A stretch of 64,000 bases of DNA from Phytophthora quininea (GCA_011947345.1 JAAVTG010000519.1:62001-126000); one strand, 5' to 3'; positions 19,129 to 29,942 are shown, counted from the first letter of the stretch. The notes: a model not told the origin generated them from the sequence alone. Numbers and translations: made by a program.

Positions 19129-20450
19129 CTAGTCTTCATCTACTTCGGTGGTATTGCGTTCTCTTCGCCCTACACCATACGTTCTCGTCCCGGACGTGAT
19201 TGAGATTACGTTTGGTGGTTCCTCTACCTCCTGGCCCATCTGCTCCGCGTCATCGCCGGCGGTCGCTGCCGTCGTCCTCGACACATGTCGGCCTTCCGTA
19301 TGTTCCAGTGTCACTGTCGTGTTGACCGATGCTACTTTCGGTTGTATCTCGTCCTCGACATGGTTTCGAGTGGCTCCCTCGGTTGCCACCGTGTCTACAA
19401 TTTCTGTCGACGTTTGCGGTCGTCTTCGTGTACCTCTACAGCCAACTGCCGCCATCACTGCTGCCGGCGCCCGCGATAAGGCGTCCGCTGCTACATTGGT
19501 ACTACCTGGGCGGTACTCCACAGTAAAGTCGTATTCTCGGAGTGTCAATGCCCACCTGTGTAGTCTGCCTGCTGGTTCCTTTTTCGCCATCAACCACTTG
19601 AGGGCGGAACGATCTGTCACTATGGCAAACGTCCTCCCGTACAAATAAGGACGGAAAAGTTTGACAGCCCAAACTACTGCAAGGCATTCCATCTCCGTGA
19701 TGATATACTTCACCTCCTCTGAAGTGTTGACCTTGCTTGCATATGCTATTGGTCTCCATCCACGTCCATCATCCTGCATGAGGCAATGCACCCAGGCCAG
19801 TGGTGCTCGCGCTCGTTGCCAGGCGAAATGATAGTCTAAAATCTGGGTAGACTAGTCGTGATTTCGTAGTCAATATATACTTCAGGTATTCGAATGCCCA
19901 TTCTTGGTCCTCAGTCCAACGCCACGGTGTGTCTTTCTTGAGTAGCCGTGTCAGTGGTGCTGCGGTGATACCAAATACAAACTTCCTATAGTAGCCCGCA
20001 AGATGCACAAAGCTCCGTACTTCTCGCTCGTTCGTCGGTCGTCGAAAGTTCGTCACCGCAGTCACCAGTCCCTCAACAGGTCGCACTCCTTCTCGACCCA
20101 TTTCGTGACCTAAATACTCCATGATCGTTGTTGCGAACTTGCATTTCTTCAGCTTCAATGTGAGTCCGGCCGCCTCCAGCCGCTCGAATAGGCCTACTAC
20201 TTCGAGTACATGTTGTTCTACATCTCCACGGGTGAAAATGGCGATATCATCGAGATAAACTAAACAGGTGAACAAATTTATCCTGCGTAGCACTCCGTTC
20301 ATGACACGCTGAAAGGTGGACGGCGCATTCATAAGGCCGAACGGCATCCTTATAAATCTGTACAGTCCTTGTTTAGTTACAAAAGCAGTCTTGTCATGGT
20401 GACTCCTGCTACTTATATCTGCCAGTACCCCGCCCTGAAGTCAAGCGTAG
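19129..20450 (-). pseudogene. G1 reverse transcriptase C-terminal part and RNase H
   Basis: 20347-19769 has FGLMNAPSTFQRVMN, the catalytic YLDD box (near 20250), LKLKKCKF...EYLGHEM and the connection region WRWTEDQEWAFEYLK. Then 19791-19129 has the RNase H-like core with IAYASKVN, ECLAVVWAVKLFRPYLYG, VTDRSALKWL and the closing AADALSR box. The palm Asp pair is intact. Upstream sequence to 20450 still encodes the LDFRAGYWQI strand in a shifted frame before the H2 insertion point. Confidence 0.85.
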
Positions 20451-20610
20451 TAAGAGCGATGACCAAATAGAAAAGTAGATGACTTCTTATCCAACGACTA
20501 TCTTACAAGACGAAAAAGCAGGCAACAAAAGTCATCTTCATGTCCAAACGTGCAAGCGTCGACTTTTAAAGCACCCTATACGCAGCATATGACACAACAC
20601 AGGACTTTCA

Positions 20611-22206
20611 TTGCGCACTCGCACAACAATGCGCACAGCTCCGCGCCGACTCAAGCGTGGTGTTCCTGCGCGCCGCAGTGCAGAGAACACGACGTTCGAT
20701 AAATCGTTAGGTCAAGACGATAGCCAAGAAGCGATGCAGCTATCCCCAGCCGGCGCGGGCCGCGTCCACACATCAAGCATGACAACTTCACCACCCTCGC
20801 TCAACTTGCCAGCATACTACACCCAGTATGAAGAGCACAACGCTGGACCAAGCACATAAATCAGTGATCCGACTTCAGGACCATCCCAACAGAGCCCTGA
20901 GGCTCGAGAGCCGCCATATAAGCGGCCGAGACGTGCAAATCGCCGTGCCGTTGAACCTGGCTTGACTGGCATCACTTCAACTACCCTGAAACCCAAGACT
21001 GCCACCCGCAAGACAAGGAAGGCTCCCTAATCGATTTCCAAGGTCCACACTACGAATGGCTCGACGCCACAGCACCAGGAACATGCAACATCTCTCTCTC
21101 TCAGAAGTCTTCGACAACAACTGAGAATGCAGCTCCAACTGCGGCCAAGTCCAAGGCCAAGCGTGCGTCCAAGAAACGGAAGACAAAAGTCGCGAAGGCA
21201 CCGCTGGGGAAAGAGTGGAAGAGCACGAAGTGGACGGTGGAGTTGACGTCCGTGGCAATCCAAGCTTGCTTCATGAATAAGCGAATCTTGAAAAGTTTGC
21301 TACTAAGAACTCAAACACAAAAGCTCAAAGAGCCATTTGGGAAGATACTGTGAATGTCTTCAAGGAACGCGCTTTGGTTGAGCACGCATGGGGCAGTGAT
21401 GAACCACGTGACGTCGAAGTGAAGCAGTTCAAGAACAAAACAGATTGTGTGCGAGCTGCTTACAAGTCCAAGAGAACCCGCATGCTAGCCACGGGAAACC
21501 GCGCTGCAAATGGCAATGACTCTAGCCAGAGCGATGAGACAGACCGCAAGTATCCCGAAATGCCAAATGACTTCTTTCTTGAGGATCCCAATGAAGCTTC
21601 GGGCGGCAGCACCGCGGATGGCGATGGTGGCAGTCGGCATCAGCTCACATACGATCTAGCAAATGTACGACCTGCTTATCTGAAGCAGCTAGGATACGAT
21701 CTTGCTGCTTTGTGGCCACTACTGTGCGACGCATTTTCTCATAGGGGTGAAGCTTTTGCAGAATCTAGGACGGCGGCGAAGGCCAGTGACGCCGCCAACG
21801 ACGACGAAGCGAATGGAGAGAATGGCAGCGAATCATGTGAGTCACCAACTGAAGCCAGAGAAAGAGCAAAATCGGTAGCAAATAAAAGAAAGCGCTGCGC
21901 AGAAACCCAAGCGGCAAGCCAGCGGTGAAGCGTCCCGTTGATGCCGTGAATGACACCTTGCGATTGGGTTTCGAAACAATTGAGCGTGTGTTTACAGCTC
22001 GCCATCAACCAGCGCAGAGCAATGAAGATATGACGGAGTTATTCGGCAGGCTGGTGGCCTCAATTGAAAATGCTAACAACAAGCAGCAAGCTACCAACGA
22101 AGCTCTCCTTAGAAAAATCACCGGCCTGCATCAGGTTACACACGGACTCTACCAAGAAATCAAGAACTGGAAGGCTGGTGATATTAGCGATGAATGCACG
22201 AATTAG
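20611..22206 (+). pseudogene. H2 second gene, Myb/SANT-like partner protein
   Basis: Frames 20611-20859, about 21030-21300, 21350-21928 and 21925-22206 read as one basic, Lys-rich protein. A KSKAKRASKKRK cluster is followed by a helix with KWTVELTSVAIQACF and FKERALVEHAWGS, then acidic PNDFFLEDP and a final coiled-coil-like LLRKITGLHQ. Position opposite the transposase in a Harbinger element suggests the DNA-binding partner. Frame changes occur near 21300 and 21925. The fold is inferred from context more than from motifs. Confidence 0.5.
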
Positions 22207-22374
22207 TCGACTGCTCTTGGTATCGCGGGATCCAGGTTATACTCGATAAAAACGATCAGCATAGCCATCACGTTTTGCAATAGCCAGATCAACTTCAGCT
22301 TGAGTTCTATCCCAACTTTGATTGAACGCAGTCATGACGTGCCTCGCTTCTCTTCCGGTCTTTGCCACGTTTTC

Positions 22375-23433
22375 TTAATCATGCTTCGGTTTGAGTTGCT
22401 TGTCACCGATGTCAATTAGGATGTTATGAAGAACAGCAGCGGCGCAGATCATGCGAGCGTTGGTAGCATGCGAGCGTTGGTAGCATGCGAGCGTTGGTAG
22501 CATGCGAGCGTTGGTAGCATGCGAGCGGCGATCAGTGACACCGTGCAATACTTTGAACCGCGCCTTCAGTTTCTCAAAGACACACTCAACAAGAATTCGT
22601 GTTTGCGAGAGATGGTAATTGTAGCTGCAGCAGAAATCCAGCAACGTCCGAGTAAGTTCCATTGCAAAAACATAGAAAACAACAACCACTTACCATCGCT
22701 GTTTCCGTGTCAAATGCTTGCCGCCACGTTCGTCAAATGGCACCATCAAGAACGGCCACAATTTGAAGCCCGCATCACCCAACCAATTAATTCCAGGCGG
22801 ACACAATTCTCTTGCATTTGCACCTAGAACGGTCGATTGATTCCACATTGATTGATCAGAGTTGCTGCCGCTAAACACTCCAATGTAGCGAAATTTCGAG
22901 CGGTAATCGATAGCAGCCAAGCAGTTATAGGATGGTTTGCCACTCTTGTCATAAAATCCCTGCACAAAACCTTTAGCGAATAAATTCTCAGCATATTTTC
23001 AACGTCTTACCAGGAAGTCCTGCGGTCGTCGCGTTCGTATAAGAGTCCCATCAAAAACGCAGGCCACGTCAGGAAAATCGGCATTGCGAGCAGCGAAGCC
23101 ATCCGCTAATTAACTCCACTCACCGTCCGCTGTTCGAGCAGGAAAATGTATCACTGCATCCATCATCTCATAAAGCAATTTCTCAATGTTCTTAATGTAA
23201 CGCGACACCACGGTTCGCGACATCCCCAGTTGAACCGCTGCTCCTCCAATTCTATCTCCGTCTTGGCCACACCCGTTACCGTATACCAAAATCAAACTCG
23301 TATTGAGTATTTTTTCCCGGAAAACCATACATATTGTAGTACTGCGGTTCCAAAACGAACACAGAGCATCGAATGACTCCGTTGTGCAACGTAATGTCTT
23401 TCGATATGCCTTGGCTGATCTCTGGGCTTTCAA
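22375..23433 (-). pseudogene. H2 PIF/Harbinger transposase
   Basis: Helix-turn-helix part in 23433-23110 (GGAAVQLGMSRTVVSRYIKNI). First catalytic Asp in VFDGTLI near 23.06 kb, second in WLGDAGFKLWPFL, Glu in TRILVECVFEKLKARF, followed by ICAAAVLHNILI. Order and spacing fit DDE_Tnp_4. A 17-bp tandem repeat lies between the Glu motif and the C-terminal helix. Frames change near 23.1 and 22.69 kb. Confidence 0.8.
22451..22527. repeat. 17-bp tandem repeat, four copies plus a partial
   Basis: ATGCGAGCGTTGGTAGC repeats at 22451, 22468, 22485 and 22502, followed by a nine-base partial copy at 22519. It lies inside the H2 transposase coding sequence. Three extra copies add 51 bp, a whole number of codons, so the downstream frame is kept. 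Confidence 0.9.
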
Positions 23434-23990
23434 TTTGGGATAGAAATCTGACCGAACAGTGATCTGCTCGCTGGGCGGCGCACGAAGAGATCTCTAGTCC
23501 ATTGTGCCAAACAGAGCACTAAGCATGATGAAAAGCAAATACAGTAGAATGGCTTCATCATCATCGCTATCTGCAGCGTCTTCACCGTCCGATAACATGC
23601 TTTCGTCATTACTCTGGGACATAGAGACATTGTTACACAGCGACAGGAGTTGTACGGCGTTCGACGCTTACCTAGGCGCTCTCTGCCTCTGTTGTGCTGT
23701 CGACAACGTCGTCCATGGCTTCGTCTTCGTCTTCGACGGTGCCTTGCACGCTCCAACGGCTGTCACTGGTGCTCATGAGGCTGTAGACGGCACGACATGC
23801 GATCAGTGCTAGGACAGCTTTTTACTTGTGCGCTGTCAAAAGTTATCTCCAGCTCCAAAAGTTGGTCGTGAGGCTACTTTGTTTTTCGACTTTTTAGGCG
23901 GCGAAGTCTGTGACTGCTTTTTGCAGCTGTCCCGTTTATGCAAAAGTTATTAAGAAAAAGCGATCGCTTTTTATTTGGGCATCGCTCTAA

Positions 23991-24191
23991 ACCATTGTGT
24001 GCCGTACAGCGCGTCCAGTGTTTCGTCAATCCTTGGGAGTAGAAATACATTATTCTGTGTGTTACCCGGTTCAGTGCTCGATAGTCTATACAAAACCGTA
24101 CTTCCCCGTCTTTCTTCCGTACGAGCATGACGGAGAACCCCCACGCTCCGTTGCCCTCTTCAATCACTCCAGCGTTCGACATTTTTGTTAC
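23991..24191 (-). pseudogene. G1 reverse transcriptase N-terminal part
   Basis: Reads GVIEEGNGAWGFSVMLVRKK, then FCIDYRALNRVT, the finger motifs of Ty3/gypsy reverse transcriptase. A frame change follows and the LDALYGTQWF strand runs up to the TTA at the H2 insertion point. The remaining palm lies on the far side of H2 at 20450. Confidence 0.85.
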
Positions 24192-24194
24192 ATG

Positions 24195-25168
24195 CTATTC
24201 GATGACAACTTCGTCAGCATGGGCATGCCTCCGTCGTTTTTGCATGATCGGGACCGCTGTACCAGTGCCGTTATGATGTTCAACTTCTAGCGTGGTCGCC
24301 GGTGGACAGTCACCAGTGTTCACCGTCAGTTGCCGATACGCCCTTAGTAACTTGAGTACTAGCGTCCGTGCGGCTACGTTGTCCGTGCCGATATGCATTT
24401 CACTCTCATCTTCGAGTGGGGTGTCAACATCGCCGAGCTTATGTAACCATTGCTCTGCTCGTTTCGACTTCAGCTCACCATTCAACTTCAACACCACCAT
24501 CTCTGCGGCGAGCAGGATCCACCGACCTAGCTCTTTCTTCGGAGATAACTTCACCTTGGATCCGCCGACGTTAATTGCAGGCACCAGGGCTGTGCCTTTC
24601 TGCACCTTCGTCACCGTGGATGCGAGCATCGTTGAGCTGCCAATTGCTGCTGGCACAAAGATCCCAACCTCTCCGTCTGGTGCCGTGACAGCTACTTCCA
24701 CTGGGGTGGCCGCACCTCGCTGCAATCGTGCCCGTTTTGACAATCTGACGGCCGCCACTTGCGCGCCGTCAACGCCATCGTCGGGGCGAAAGGGGATCAC
24801 TAATTCGCGGTTGTGCTCGTCGTATCGGGCTTCGTTGCGCTTAAAATCCAGCGCCGCTTGATGCTTCTTCATAAAGTCCACCCCGACCAGGAATTCGTCC
24901 GTGCATCCTTTTACGATGCAGGCCTTGACTTCTATTGTCTGCCCGTACGTGCTCACCATGTCGAATTTCCAGATGCCCAACATGTCCAACAAGAATCCGC
25001 CAATACCTTCAACAAACTCCACGGGTGCCTCCTCTCGTGTCTTCTCACCAAGTAGCATCCAGTCGGTACCAGCAACAGAGTACCTGGCACACAACTGTCC
25101 AGCTTAACTGCGAGTGCCTCTCCGTTCACCTTCATCACTGCCGTCGGCAATCTATCGTCTGTCAGCAC
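24195..25168 (-). pseudogene. G1 aspartic protease and pre-RT region
   Basis: The protease active-site strand reads VKLDS at about 25090, then after a two-base shift ARYSVAGTDWM, the usual oomycete gypsy form of D-S-G-A. The flap and C-terminal part follow: EGIGGFLLDMLGIWKFDM, DEFLVGVDFMKKHQAALDF. The rest (to 24195) is the linker leading into the reverse transcriptase, ending NTGDCPPATTLEVEHHNG. The frame break through the catalytic box inactivates the polyprotein as read. Confidence 0.75.
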
Positions 25169-25901
25169 GTTCGTCGTCGTCGTCTTCTCCAGATCGTTGC
25201 AACAGGTTCATTCGTGCTCCATGTCGACGCTGTCGACCAGTCACATGGGTTTCTCTCGCCCGCTGTCGTGCTTCCATCTGCATTCGAGCATCGTCTGCCT
25301 GTTGCTGTCGTCGTACTCGCCATTCTTCGGCGAGCTCGGCCGCGATTGTTACAGCATCGGCCGTGTCCTTGACAGGGGTAACACGTCGCTTGGCTGCCGC
25401 AGCACATCTACGCTTGTCGTCTTTCTTAACCTGCTTCAACACTGTACGGACCTTCGCCACACTGCCCAGCGCCGCTATCGTCTCGCCCGTCAGCTCTTTG
25501 TCCGTTCGTAGTTGTTCACCTCCCACCGTCGTTGCAAGTGATGTCGCCGGTTGCTCGCCTTCCTCAGTCTCAACTCGGTGGTGCTCGTGCGGGTCGTCGC
25601 CGTCCTCAGCCTTTCGATCTTTGTTCACTTCATGTGGGGGTCGTTTGCCAAGGAGACGGCCTTTGCTGCTGTGATGATACCGCTCTGCTGTGACATCCGG
25701 CCTCACTGTCGCTACATATCGCTGTGCTCGTCCACCATCGCGCACTGTTATCTCTTTCGCGATCGCGGCCGTGGTCGTTAGTCGAACAGCCGCCACACGG
25801 TCGTCAACTTCTTCGTCGTCAATACCGAAGTGCATTCTCATGGCAGCGTCGACTTTTTCCGCCGTGTGATGTAGTAAATCCTCCGTTCTGGCATATGCCA
25901 T
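25152..25901 (-). CDS. G1 charged coiled-coil region upstream of protease
   Basis: A 249-aa open frame (MAYARTEDLLHHTAEKVDAA...) rich in Arg, Glu, Asp and Ala. It has coiled-coil-like ELAEEWRVRRQQQADDARMQ and a basic end. It lies just 5' of the protease. It may be the N-terminus of the G1 polyprotein (gag-like), but no zinc knuckle is present in it. The only zinc knuckle nearby is at 27.1 kb, beyond a non-coding stretch. Confidence 0.45.
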   Translation of the reverse strand: MAYARTEDLLHHTAEKVDAAMRMHFGIDDEEVDDRVAAVRLTTTAAIAKEITVRDGGRAQRYVATVRPDVTAERYHHSSKGRLLGKRPPHEVNKDRKAEDGDDPHEHHRVETEEGEQPATSLATTVGGEQLRTDKELTGETIAALGSVAKVRTVLKQVKKDDKRRCAAAAKRRVTPVKDTADAVTIAAELAEEWRVRRQQQADDARMQMEARQRARETHVTGRQRRHGARMNLLQRSGEDDDDERADRR

Positions 25902-26546
25902 GGCTCAGGCTATCAGCCACTAAGTCAGCGAACTGTGTGTGGTACACAGTTGGCGAGTGCGACTTAAGAAGACTCAGCGAGTCGATCTTATCCGACTCAG
26001 CGAAGTCCAGTCGAGTATGGCCGGACTTGGCGATAGACTTGATCTCGACTTGGCAAGCCCAAGATCTTTGGCCACGAGGGTCGCAGGGTGCGAAGAGCCG
26101 TTGTGGCAGAGGTTGCCACAGGCAAGGTAGGAGTAGTAACGGACCATTTCATTGCATATTTGTATAGAAAGGATAGGAAACGGAAACCCCTTAGAGTTTC
26201 CACAGAAAACTACGATATAACTAACAGAGCAGAATTTTCCAAGTCCTAGACAAGTGCACACTCTTCCCTGCACGGGCTGGATGTCTGCCGTCGTTCCCCG
26301 AGAGGCATAGCTTGTAGGGGAAGCGACTGGTAGCGCCAAGAGTTAAGGTCGGCCCGGGGAAGGGCATTTCTCGCTACCAGCGAAGACAAATCTCGCCAAC
26401 TTGGCGAGTCGACGGGTCTCTAACCCAGAACGTCGTTAATCTTCTAGTCGGGTGTACGCTGCGCTCGGTGACCTGTAAAGCGCTCGCGCGCCGACGTCCA
26501 TCCTTTGGTGTGAGGTCACAGGGTTGAGGAACGGAGGCTGCTAAGC
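25902..26546. other. Non-coding, LTR- or leader-like region
   Basis: No domain seen on either strand. On the minus strand it ends with TGGCTGATAGCCTGAGCC directly before the ATG at 25901. A TGG start is typical of a retroelement primer-binding site, so the upstream stretch could be a 5' LTR, or a solo LTR separating the gag zinc knuckle at 27.1 kb from the rest. Not resolved. Confidence 0.3.
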
Positions 26547-27514
26547 TCAGGCAGGCCTCTGGAGAGATTGGTAGCTGGCGACTGCGGAGCAATTCCAACG
26601 CTGTCCCGGAAGGGCCGAATCGCGAAGGTGCAACCCTAGCGCAGGCCACACAGAGTCGCCGACCTTAGACTCGGCGAATTTGTTGTGTGCATTGCGAGGA
26701 AGCCAAACTTGACGCTTTTGTGTGTTCCCCAACACCACAGCCGTCACTCGCTCGTGAGCTTCCGTCGTCACAGTCTAATCCGTCGTGTGGTGCCGATATT
26801 CGCCCGTCAGTTCTCGGCCTCGCGCCGCCATTACCGCCAGCACATTCGCCATCCCTTCGTTGCTCAGTGCCTCTGTTTGTCGCTGCGGCACTACTTCCGC
26901 TGAAGGCCTGCCGTCACTGCCGTGGGCGACTGCTGCTGTCGGTACCTCCGACGTCTCCGGTCCTCGGGGATCGATTCCAGCCGTCGGATGGAGTTCTCCC
27001 CCAACTACGCCAGGACTTCGTTTCCCGCCGAGTCGGATGCTTCCTTTGCCGTGGCGCGCTTCTTTTGGTACTCGTCATGTTTTGCCCTTGCGTTCGTGTC
27101 CGGACAGTCGCTCGCAAAATGACCCTCCTGGCCACATGCATAACACTGCGTTCCGTACCGCAACAGTCGTGTTGTTCGTGTTAACGGTTTTGCTGGTGGA
27201 CTGGGTTGTGTCGGTCGTGTCACCGTGCGCACCACCGCCTTCGGCTTATTCTGTCGCTTTTTCGGCGGAACCTGCTCCACCGGTGACTCCTCGTCTTCGC
27301 TCGACTCCGACACCACCTTCACTTTCAACGTTTTCGCCTTCCGGTCAGACTTTATGTTGGTTGGGGACACATCGCGCAGCGCGTCGTTGTCTACACATGC
27401 CCAGAATAGCCGGCACACAAGGACACCGCAGTTATCGCTGTCGTTCTGTCTTAGCTCCGTCACCACCACATCAGCGTAAGTCGCGCCCCTGCAGAGAACC
27501 CGAACGAATCTCAT
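26547..27514 (-). pseudogene. Retroelement gag C-terminal part with CCHC zinc knuckle
   Basis: 27514-27005 encodes a Lys/Pro-rich region followed by QCYACGQEGHFASDCPD, a canonical C-x2-C-x4-H-x4-C nucleocapsid knuckle that binds RNA. Short frames then continue to about 26547 (VWLPRNAHNKFAESKVGDS). The capsid part that should precede it is missing at 27.52 kb, where the MULE begins. It could be the gag of G1 displaced by inserted non-coding sequence or a remnant of a separate element of the same orientation. Confidence 0.65.
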
Positions 27515-27524
27515 CGACCAACTT

Positions 27525-27800
27525 TTAAAGCTTTTTCATATTTCTTGTGCCCCCTTTACTATCGTACATCTTAACAAGCTTGGCCTCTCGATCCACGACC
27601 AAGCAGCCCCAATGAACTCCTCCGAAATTGATAGGTAGCAGCACGAACGGGTATTTTGCAACACCAGACGCAATTTCCTCCTGTGTTTTATGAGAAAGCT
27701 TGCCTTTCTCCTTCCCTTTGGCCTGTATTTTCTTGGGTAGAGGAATTATCACTGTTGTGTTATTTTCGTATTGTGCCGGCACCACAGTGAACGCCCTCAT
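27525..27800 (-). pseudogene. Ulp1/C48-like peptidase C-terminal part in MULE
   Basis: Contains FVLLPINFGGVHWGCLVVDR followed by KLVKMYDSKGG. His-Trp in a central strand and an Asp in the next strand match the His and Asp of the Ulp1 cysteine-protease triad (SUMO or ubiquitin-like removal in cellular members). The segment with the catalytic Cys would follow and is missing, because the frame ends at MKKL, so the enzyme is truncated. The TE origin is shown by the MULE transposase upstream on the same strand. Confidence 0.7.
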
Positions 27801-27950
27801 GGCGTTGTCGTTCAGCCACGTCGAGTATCTGAAGCAGTACAGATCCGAGTGTACTATGTCAAAGCCAAATCCCAGCAGCAGTGAGTGGCCAGTTCTCCAA
27901 AAAGGTAGGCAATCAGTTCGTAACAGGAATAAGGTTGTCCAAAAGCGGTT

Positions 27951-28847
27951 TCACTTCTCCGACAATCCATGAACAACACTGCAGAGCCTCACGACACGTT
28001 GCCTGCATATTGTACATCCACTGCATTGCGTCCAGCTGTGGTATCGTAAATGAACCACCTTTTCGATCATTGCCAAGTATCGAACTTCTTCAGCAACGGC
28101 CTCACCGTCGCTGTCTAATTCGAAAGACTCTTCTTCGGCTAGCCCTTTCTGCAACCTTTCAAGTGCACATTTAACTATCGACTCGGGAAGTTGAAACTGG
28201 ATCCTGTCCGCTACGTACTCGTCATCAACACGCCACATGATAGCTCTGCCTTTTCCTCCGGATACGCCCTGGTAGGTAGTAAGGAACGAGCTCATCTCGT
28301 GGACACCCGGGTTGATTTTGTTGAGTGAAGCAACTACATCGACAACATCGCTCTCTCGTAATAAAGCTTGCAGTTTTGTTCCGTTGTTGTACTCCTTGAG
28401 GGTGGTCTTTGGTTTCTCCTTCTGAGCCGCACGATTTAGACGTGGTCTGCCAACTGATCTGATGTTACCGGTCAACTCGAGTTTTGGACGATTCATGTCT
28501 TCACTAGTCAACACTTCAACTGTAGAAGGTGCGGTCTGAGTAGGAAGCTCGTCATTGGAACTGTTGTCATCATCTGTGCACTCGTTGTCCCCATTTCCTT
28601 CTTCGTTTGCGTCACCTCCTCCTGCACCACCACCACCAGAACTACCACCTCCACCTTGACCAGATGGGCAGCCACCACACGAAACTGGGTGATCCAAACA
28701 GGGCTGGCCGTGACGCAGGTTGTACCACCACTTTTCAAGCTGCTCCACCGTGTCTTTGAATTCGTTATCTGGCAAACGGGCAACCTCCCTGCTTATGCGC
28801 CCAAATGCTTGGTCAGCACGACGGTGGATTTCTGTCTCGCTCAACAT
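27951..28847 (-). CDS. Unrecognised MULE-associated protein segment
   Basis: 298-aa open frame. Residues 1-70 are helical (HRRADQAFGRISREVARLPDNEFKDTVEQL within a longer stretch). A CGGCPSGQGGGG glycine/acidic low-complexity region follows, then an AT-hook-like GRPRLNR step and a conserved-looking C-terminal part (DVVDVVASLNKINPGVHEMS). In oomycete MULEs a region of this kind lies between the SWIM finger and the Ulp1 domain, so it is probably part of one long transposase-protease polyprotein. No catalytic motif seen. Confidence 0.5.
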   Translation of the reverse strand: MLSETEIHRRADQAFGRISREVARLPDNEFKDTVEQLEKWWYNLRHGQPCLDHPVSCGGCPSGQGGGGSSGGGGAGGGDANEEGNGDNECTDDDNSSNDELPTQTAPSTVEVLTSEDMNRPKLELTGNIRSVGRPRLNRAAQKEKPKTTLKEYNNGTKLQALLRESDVVDVVASLNKINPGVHEMSSFLTTYQGVSGGKGRAIMWRVDDEYVADRIQFQLPESIVKCALERLQKGLAEEESFELDSDGEAVAEEVRYLAMIEKVVHLRYHSWTQCSGCTICRQRVVRLCSVVHGLSEK

Positions 28848-28980
28848 CCTGGGATCAGCAGGGCCTTTTGCCTAGTAAATGTTTGCCACAAATGGAGCTG
28901 CTACCTCGGCCAACTCGCCCGGGTCTAGTCGACTCTGACCGAACTATCTACAACAACATTTAGCACATGATACATGTTAA

Positions 28981-29358
28981 TTATCTGGACAACCAGGTTA
29001 AACCTGACCGAAACCTGGCAAAAACATGGAAGTACCTGGGTGAAATCGCAGAATACGGAATGATGAACGGGTGGCCGCAAGTCTTCCTGTATCCCATTGC
29101 GTGTCTGCATGAAAGCTTTATTGTCCGTGAAAACTCGCAGTCACAGACCCGGTCTTCTTTCTCGAGAAGGTACTCATGTTCACCCCGCTGAACCGTGACA
29201 GAAGAGCCATTGTCTTTGAATGCGTAGCTACTCGCGACTGATGGATCCATCGCAATGTCGAATTGCAACTTGATGGCAGCAGCAACCCACCGTGTAGTCA
29301 TACTCAATGCCACATTAACTTCCTCCAGATACGCACGATCTCGCAGCGTTCCAGACAT
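28981..29358 (-). pseudogene. MULE SWIM zinc finger region
   Basis: Reads DRVCDCEFSRTIKLSCRHAM, the C-x-C-x(n)-C-x-H SWIM pattern found at the C-terminus of MULE transposases, where it aids DNA binding. The end of the frame (below about 29050) loses protein-like character and contains repeated CAGGT-type words. Confidence 0.8.
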
Positions 29359-29432
29359 TTCAATCTAGGTCTTGTATGTCTCTTCAACTCGCTTCTGGTA
29401 CTCCAGCAGCACACTCAAGCTAGCTCTCATCG

Positions 29433-29942
29433 TTAAATGGCCTTTAGACTCCGCTTCAGCTCCCCGAACCAGCTCTCCACACGATTGTTGATGTGGTTCC
29501 CGAAATGGGGCAGATCCACGCGGTGAGCCATCACCCACATGCCCGCGCATTCATCCCAGTTCTTAACAAAGTATTCCCAAAGCGTCGTGTGCCCGCCTCG
29601 AGAAACGAGACTCTTGAACTCGTCTCGATGTACTAGATACTCACCAACAGTCTTGGCATAGTTCATGTTCGTGATTGCGTGTTTAATTTGCGTCAACACA
29701 TCTTCATACACGCCATAAATCTTGGACTTACGGATCGTGTCATGCAGCCACTTCATCACATGGAAATGACAGTACAGAATTCTGGCTTCCGGAAGCGTCT
29801 TACGGACTACTTCGACTTCGTTCAAATCTTTGTCAACAATTACGATACGGACAAAACGCTAGTAGTCGTTCGCACGCTTGAAGTGGTCCAATGCCTTGGA
29901 CATGTGCCAACAATACCTGGTCAATACATGGATTATACCTGA
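29433..29942 (-). pseudogene. MULE transposase core
   Basis: In a shifted frame at 29.9 kb the text reads RFVRIVIVDKD with the usual acidic residue, then 29825 onward NEVEVVRKTLPEARILYCHFH, KWL, and later HFGNHINNRVESWFGELK. CHFHV...W and NN.vEs.f are hallmark MULE transposase motifs, the last carrying the catalytic Glu. Upstream parts (30051-29945) are degraded. Confidence 0.8.

Larger units (their letters stand above)
20454..23987. mobile_element. PIF/Harbinger transposon H2 with intact TIRs and TAA duplication
   Basis: Left end GAGCGATGACCAAATA (20454) and the reverse complement of the right end, GAGCGATGCCCAAATA (to 23987), form inverted repeats of about 22 bp with few differences. TAA flanks both sides (20451-20453 and 23988-23990), the 3-bp duplication of this superfamily. 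Length is 3534 bp. It carries a minus-strand transposase and a plus-strand Myb-like gene. It sits within the G1 reverse transcriptase, and the two flanking pol pieces abut exactly when one TAA and the element are set aside. Confidence 0.9.
15606..25901 (-). mobile_element. Ty3/gypsy retrotransposon G1, interrupted by Harbinger H2
   Basis: On the minus strand the domains run protease (near 25.1 kb), reverse transcriptase (24.2-24.0 and 20.45-19.8 kb), RNase H (19.8-19.5 kb), a long low-complexity linker (19.1-17.8 kb), integrase (17.8-16.9 kb) and a C-terminal tail (to 15.6 kb). Reverse transcriptase before integrase is the Ty3/gypsy order. The reverse transcriptase is split by H2 at 20454-23987. 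Multiple frame shifts and a catalytic integrase substitution make it inactive. LTR boundaries were not established. Confidence 0.8.

Noticed and set aside
22451..22527. Repeat array considered as CRISPR
   Set aside because: The 17-bp units are directly tandem with no spacers, inside a transposase gene of a eukaryote.
24292..24861. 189-aa plus-strand frame
   Set aside because: Antisense of the G1 protease/pre-RT region, which carries recognisable motifs.
15212..26680. LTR pair flanking G1 (15.2-15.7 kb and 25.9-26.7 kb)
   Set aside because: Both are non-coding and share a short ATACAAATAT-type stretch, but the rest does not align by eye, so an LTR pair is not supported.
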